From: Collodictyon triciliatum
Taxonomy: Eukaryota; CRuMs
Direction: 5' to 3'
Assembly: GCA_043381765.1 (NCBI GenBank)
Contig: JBHJMP010001369.1
Location: 1-23,884, forward strand
Length of the DNA stretch: 23,884 nucleotides
The notes beneath the pieces were generated by a model. That model searched no databases. It was not told where the DNA came from and saw only the letters and a program-made list of their open reading frames with translations. Each line of letters opens with the position of its first letter. Within the stretch, counting starts at the first letter, position 1. Of this stretch, positions 1 through 23,884 are shown one piece after another. A program made the translations under genes and the position numbers.

Positions 1-100
1 TCAAAAATCAAAAATCAAAAATCAAAAATCAAAAATCAAAAATCAAAAATCAAAAATCAAAAATCAAAAATCAAAAATCAAAAATCAAAAATCAAAAAAA
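1..100. repeat. (TCAAAAA)n 7-bp tandem repeat
   Basis: About 14 near-perfect copies of TCAAAAA open the window and end in a run of A at about 100. It lies in the intron upstream of the first visible dynein exon. Confidence 0.97.
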
Positions 101-390
101 TGCAATTTATAAACTACATGTTCATCTTTATCTCGAAAAAGGTAATGCTGACTGCTAGTCGAATTATATTTGGACATCAAACCACTCAAGTAAATATGTA
201 CATCACAACATTTTACGCATATTTTGAACATTACCTATGATATACTATGAAACAGCTTGAATTTCTATGAAGCTAAATGAAAGCATTAATCAAATTGCGC
301 ACCCGAATTTTTCATATCTCATTTTTGATTCAACTTGGATGAAAGGGGACTCAATTGCACGGGAAAAGGGGACTTAAGGGTGTCATTCAG
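101..390 (+). other. Dynein intron upstream of first visible exon
   Basis: AT-rich sequence with stops in all frames and no dynein motif. It ends in the acceptor cattcag at 384-390. A preceding coding exon was looked for here and not seen, so the next upstream exon lies outside the window. Confidence 0.7.
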
Positions 391-20712
<20,322 letters not shown>

Positions 20713-20793
20713 AGAGAAAATCATACGGCGAGCGCATTGTTGTTCCGATTCAACGTATCCCGTTTTTTATTTTTTTATTTTTCCTTCTGAAAC

Positions 20794-20804
20794 AATAAAA
20801 TAAA
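20794..20804 (+). terminator. Poly(A) signal of the dynein gene
   Basis: Two overlapping AATAAA hexamers at 20794-20799 and 20799-20804, about 82 nt after the dynein TGA and followed by a T-rich stretch. This is where a 3' end would be expected; it was not confirmed by transcript data. Confidence 0.6.
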
Positions 20805-21250
20805 ATGAATTTTTACCTTTTTTTCTAAAAAAAAAAAAAAAACCGAAAATTAAGTACTGCAATGTTTGTGTTGGAAAAGGAAAAAGAAAAACACAAGAAC
20901 TGAAGAAAAGAATGGCAGGAATGCTGCGTGGCGAATGTCTGTAATTCGACTCTGCCTTTTCACAGCATGAAATCTCGAGGAGACACTATTCCATATCTCG
21001 TATCCATGAATCAGTCGAGAAAACTGACGTGCTCAATACAGAAGGCTTTGTCTCCATCCGTTTTTTTTCTTTTTGGTTGTTTTGGTTTTTCCTTTCCGCC
21101 AAACTGCCTAATTCGCACGACGAAACCAGAATTCCACTGTTCCCATCACCGTTGCCCTTTTTAGTAAGCATTTGCCTCTCAGCAGGTGGCAAGTCATACC
21201 TGATATGTCGCTTCCATTTCCTAATTCCGGCTTCCCCATCCATTTTTTTT

Positions 21251-21256
21251 TTTATT
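21251..21256 (-). terminator. Possible poly(A) signal of the coiled-coil gene
   Basis: TTTATT on + reads AATAAA on -, about 160 nt beyond the predicted TGA at 21417-21415. The position fits, but such hexamers are common in AT-rich sequence. Confidence 0.35.
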
Positions 21257-21414
21257 CGCTGAAGTTCCGAAAGAGGAGCGATACTTTGATCAGTTGCTAC
21301 TTTGTTCCTCGACATGCGCAGGAATGATGAGAAAAATTGATGTGATACGAAAACGGTGGAGTAATGGTTTCGAAAAAAAAAAAGAAGAGGAAGGAAAAAA
21401 AGGTAACAGAAACG

Positions 21415-23790
21415 TCAATCACCCGACTCCCTGCGTGTGTGTCCGAGTGTGCTCGGTGATGGGGACGACAGCTTTGAGCGCATAGACTGGATTCGGGTGT
21501 GAACAGCTTGATTCATCTCGATCAGGTTGTCGAGTCGTTGCTGGTACGAGTCCGAGTGGTTTGCGTCGCTTGCGAATGAGTCTTGTGTCCGGAGGCCGTG
21601 GCCTGCAATGCCCGGAGACGTGGAGCGCCCCAGAAGCGGGGAATGATTCGCGCTACCATGGCTGCAGAGCGGAGTCAGAACAGACGGGCTCACAGATCGG
21701 ATCTGGAGTTGGGCGGGGTTTATGAGCGGCCACTGAGTGTCTCTTGTGAAAGTCTGTGTGCAAATCGTGGGTATTTGTGCAGGGTTGGCTTCTTTGGAAC
21801 CGTAGAGAGAGAGAGAGGATTGGAAATAGGAGGAGAAAGTATCTTGCGGACGGGATCCTAGGAGTGGTATTGCTCTATTTGTGACCATGAACCTCGATTG
21901 AATCCCGGTGGACACTGCGTCCTGGGCCATGGGTCTTCTGCATCTGTGCGAGTTGGACTTCCAGAGCTTCCTTTTCCATGATGGTCATGTGGAGCGTAGA
22001 CCTGGTGGATGTATCGTGATGAGATTGTGATGGCGAGGGAGATTCTTACTTTAACGTGTGATGGAAATATTGCTGTCGGGGAGGTGCATCGCGGCTTAAT
22101 ATGCATCGATAAACAAGAACTGTAGGTCTTTTGATTGGAGTGAGGATTCGAAGGAAATACCGGACGTTTTGGCATTCACTCTTCCAATGAGCAACCTCAT
22201 TGTTCTTTGTCGCCTTTATATGGGAATAATTTTTTTTTTTTGTTGTTGTTGGTTAAACAGCAGGAACAGCATAGCAACGAATTACATACAGCAACAAAAT
22301 AGTCAAAAGGGATGAACTTAAGCAAATCAAAATTAAGCAGTGCGCAGAGATGGATAAAGAACCAGCTCATCCTGGTGTATCATGTCAATGTGCCGAATGC
22401 TTTCCACAGCGTGCCTGTGTTCGAGTTCCAAGCTGTTTAGTTTGATTTCCAAGTCGCGTTGCTTGAGTTTGCACTCACGGTGCTCTCTCTGTGGTATTTG
22501 GAGCATAATTTTATTTCAAAATGCAACACCAAGTATATACATATATTGAAATGATCGTAAAATGTCGAAATAAAAATAGATGAGGTCGGCGTTATAAGCT
22601 TGTATTTACGGAGTAAGAATGCTCTTCGCATTGTATGGTTTTTATTTTAAAAATGAAAATGTGCATAATACATTTTGTAGGCCCGATTCACTAGCTTCGT
22701 CCATCTCGCTCGCTTGTGCGTGAACCTTCTTTTTCTGCAAGATGACATTTGATAGTTCTTTGTTGATTTCATCCAGCTGTATAACCAGAATATCGACCTG
22801 GAAGTTGTCGATGTGCCAAATTCGCAAAGAAAAACCGATGAGAAGGAAGTAAAGGAAATCCCCCAAATTTGAGAGAATAACGCGTATGAGAAGCACTAAA
22901 ATACATATAAAAACTTGTCTTCTTCCTATTATGTAATGAATAATATAATTCAATTAAAAAGACTTCTCCTTGGAGTCGTTCATTCTCAGCCTTTAGTTTT
23001 TGCCGTTCGCTTGCTGGGTACTATGTAGGACATAATAGACAGTCAGTATGTACGGATTATTGGTGACATCTCATATGCAAGATGCTCTAGTGATTTTTTT
23101 TTTCATTCTAGTTGTCGAGCATTCATTAACCCATTTATTTCGATGATAGAGATTAAAAATAAAGAAACGGTCAAATCATTAATATGATGTTAACTCACTG
23201 TGACATGTAAACTCTTTTCCTGTGCTTCATCGAACTCTAGAAGCGATTGCTCCAATGCTCTGATTCTTTCTTCGTACTCCACCTTGCTTGCCTTTTAGAA
23301 TTCAATAAAAAAAAATAATTAAAACGCAGGTTTCGATATCGTGATTGGGAACAGGAATGCAGGCGATATCCATGAGGTCATAAGGAGGTCATATCAAGGG
23401 GACTAAATTGAATGCAGATTGCGCCAGGAATGTGAAGAAAAGAAAACAGACTTCATATTCACGCAGGTTTTTTTCGCTGGCGGCACAGTATCGTTGGAGT
23501 AGCATTTCCTGTTCGCTGTACTTGGCTGACAGATCCTCAAAATCTCGTTTAATCTCTGCGACTGATTCCCTGCTCGAGATAATTCAGTGCACATAGGAGA
23601 GAAAAAGTCTGGAAAAAAATGGAGCGTGTGGAAAGACTCACAAGACCAGCAGCAGAGCTCGGTCGACTTCACTCCAGCTTGTGTGCTTTTGGAGGTACTC
23701 AGGAAGTTGCGACCGCGCCTTGGAATATGCTTGTTGGAACACAAGTGCGTTGAACTCTACGAAGCTGAAAGGCGAGTCTGAATCGTCCAT
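21415..23790 (-). CDS. Unrecognised coiled-coil protein with Ser/Pro-rich C-terminal tail (about 9 exons)
   Basis: I do not recognise this gene. Exons on the - strand: 23790-23642, 23569-23452, 23291-23199, 23020-22964, 22797-22672, 22488-22363, 22213-22050, 22001-21893, 21753-21415; codon phase fits at every join, for about 426 residues. It starts MDDSDSPFSFVEFNALVFQQ, then a helical YLQKHTSWSEVDRALLLVL. Residues about 50-225 are charged, heptad-like coiled coil (EIKRDFEDLSAKYSEQEMLL; KVEYEERIRALEQSLLEFDE; SERQKLKAENERLQGE; IVIQLDEINKELSNV-like; KLKQRDLEIKLNSLELEHRH). Exon 8 adds IMEKEALEVQLAQMQK, and the last exon is a disordered Ser/Pro tail ending in a short coil (YQQRLDNLIEMNQAVHTRIQ). 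Exons 1-5 are firm. From exon 6 on it is less sure: exon 6 could simply read on to TAA at 22335-22333 (ending YPSLRTA), exon 7 may contain a further 66-nt intron (22160-22095), and exon 8 could end at TAG 21877-21875. It runs convergent to the dynein gene; a ciliary or centriolar role is only a guess. Confidence 0.7.
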
Positions 23791-23820
23791 CTTTTGCCGC
23801 CTCTATTGTTGGGCCACTTA

Positions 23821-23884
23821 AAAAACAAAAAAAACAAAACAAAAAAACAAAAAAACAAAAAAACAAAAAAACAAAAAAACAAAA
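23821..23884. repeat. (CAAAAAAA)n A-rich 8-bp tandem repeat at window end
   Basis: Copies of CAAAAAAA and shorter variants run to the end of the window, starting about 30 nt upstream of the start codon of the - strand coiled-coil gene. The promoter and 5' UTR of that gene would lie in or beyond this tract. Confidence 0.95.

Larger units (their letters stand above)
20713..21414. other. Region between the two convergent genes
   Basis: About 700 nt holding the presumed 3' UTRs of both genes. It has a run of 17-18 A at about 20826-20843 and T-rich runs at 21061-21068 and 21243-21253. A 109-codon open frame on - (21315-20986) is rich in Lys, Arg and Gln but shows no motif I know. No RNA gene or mobile element is visible. 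Confidence 0.5.

Overview
This is a nuclear fragment from a eukaryote that makes, or once made, motile cilia or flagella. The evidence is spliceosomal introns throughout, AT-rich introns full of simple repeats, poly(A) signals instead of bacterial gene ends, and a dynein motor of axonemal type. The lineage cannot be fixed from one gene. The very high intron density and relaxed donor sites point to an intron-rich protist (a rhizarian is one guess), but this is weak. There are no RNA genes, CRISPR arrays, prokaryotic operons or recognisable transposons. Two assembly gaps (N runs) and one single N all fall inside simple repeats.

Layout. 1-100 is a 7-bp tandem repeat and 101-390 is intron. From 391 to 20712 the + strand carries the C-terminal two thirds of a dynein heavy chain. 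I rebuilt it as 72 exons joined by 71 GT-AG introns in one continuous frame, giving about 2,812 residues and a stop at 20710-20712. Its N-terminal tail and most of the linker lie upstream of the window. The order is linker end and AAA1 (391-2542), AAA2 (2631-4730), AAA3 (4904-8078), AAA4 (8260-10130), stalk with microtubule-binding tip (10288-12375), AAA5 (12559-14442), AAA6 (14572-17708) and C-terminal domain (17928-20712). A poly(A) signal follows at about 20794. About 0.7 kb of sequence without a clear gene follows. A convergent gene on the - strand (23790 down to 21415, about nine exons) encodes an unrecognised coiled-coil protein of about 426 residues with a Ser/Pro-rich tail. The window ends in an 8-bp A-rich repeat just upstream of that gene.

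How they work together. The dynein is an ATP-driven, minus-end-directed microtubule motor. Its AAA1 and AAA3 sites look intact, and its AAA3 and AAA1 motifs resemble single-headed inner-arm axonemal dyneins more than outer-arm chains. Whether the coiled-coil neighbour is also ciliary is unknown; proximity alone is weak evidence in a eukaryote. I found no clear sign of a new multi-gene system. The points most worth a second look are the gene architecture and splice sites, a few unusual motor residues, and the unidentified coiled-coil gene. All exon joins were made by eye from conserved dynein motifs and codon phase; no alignment or database search was run.
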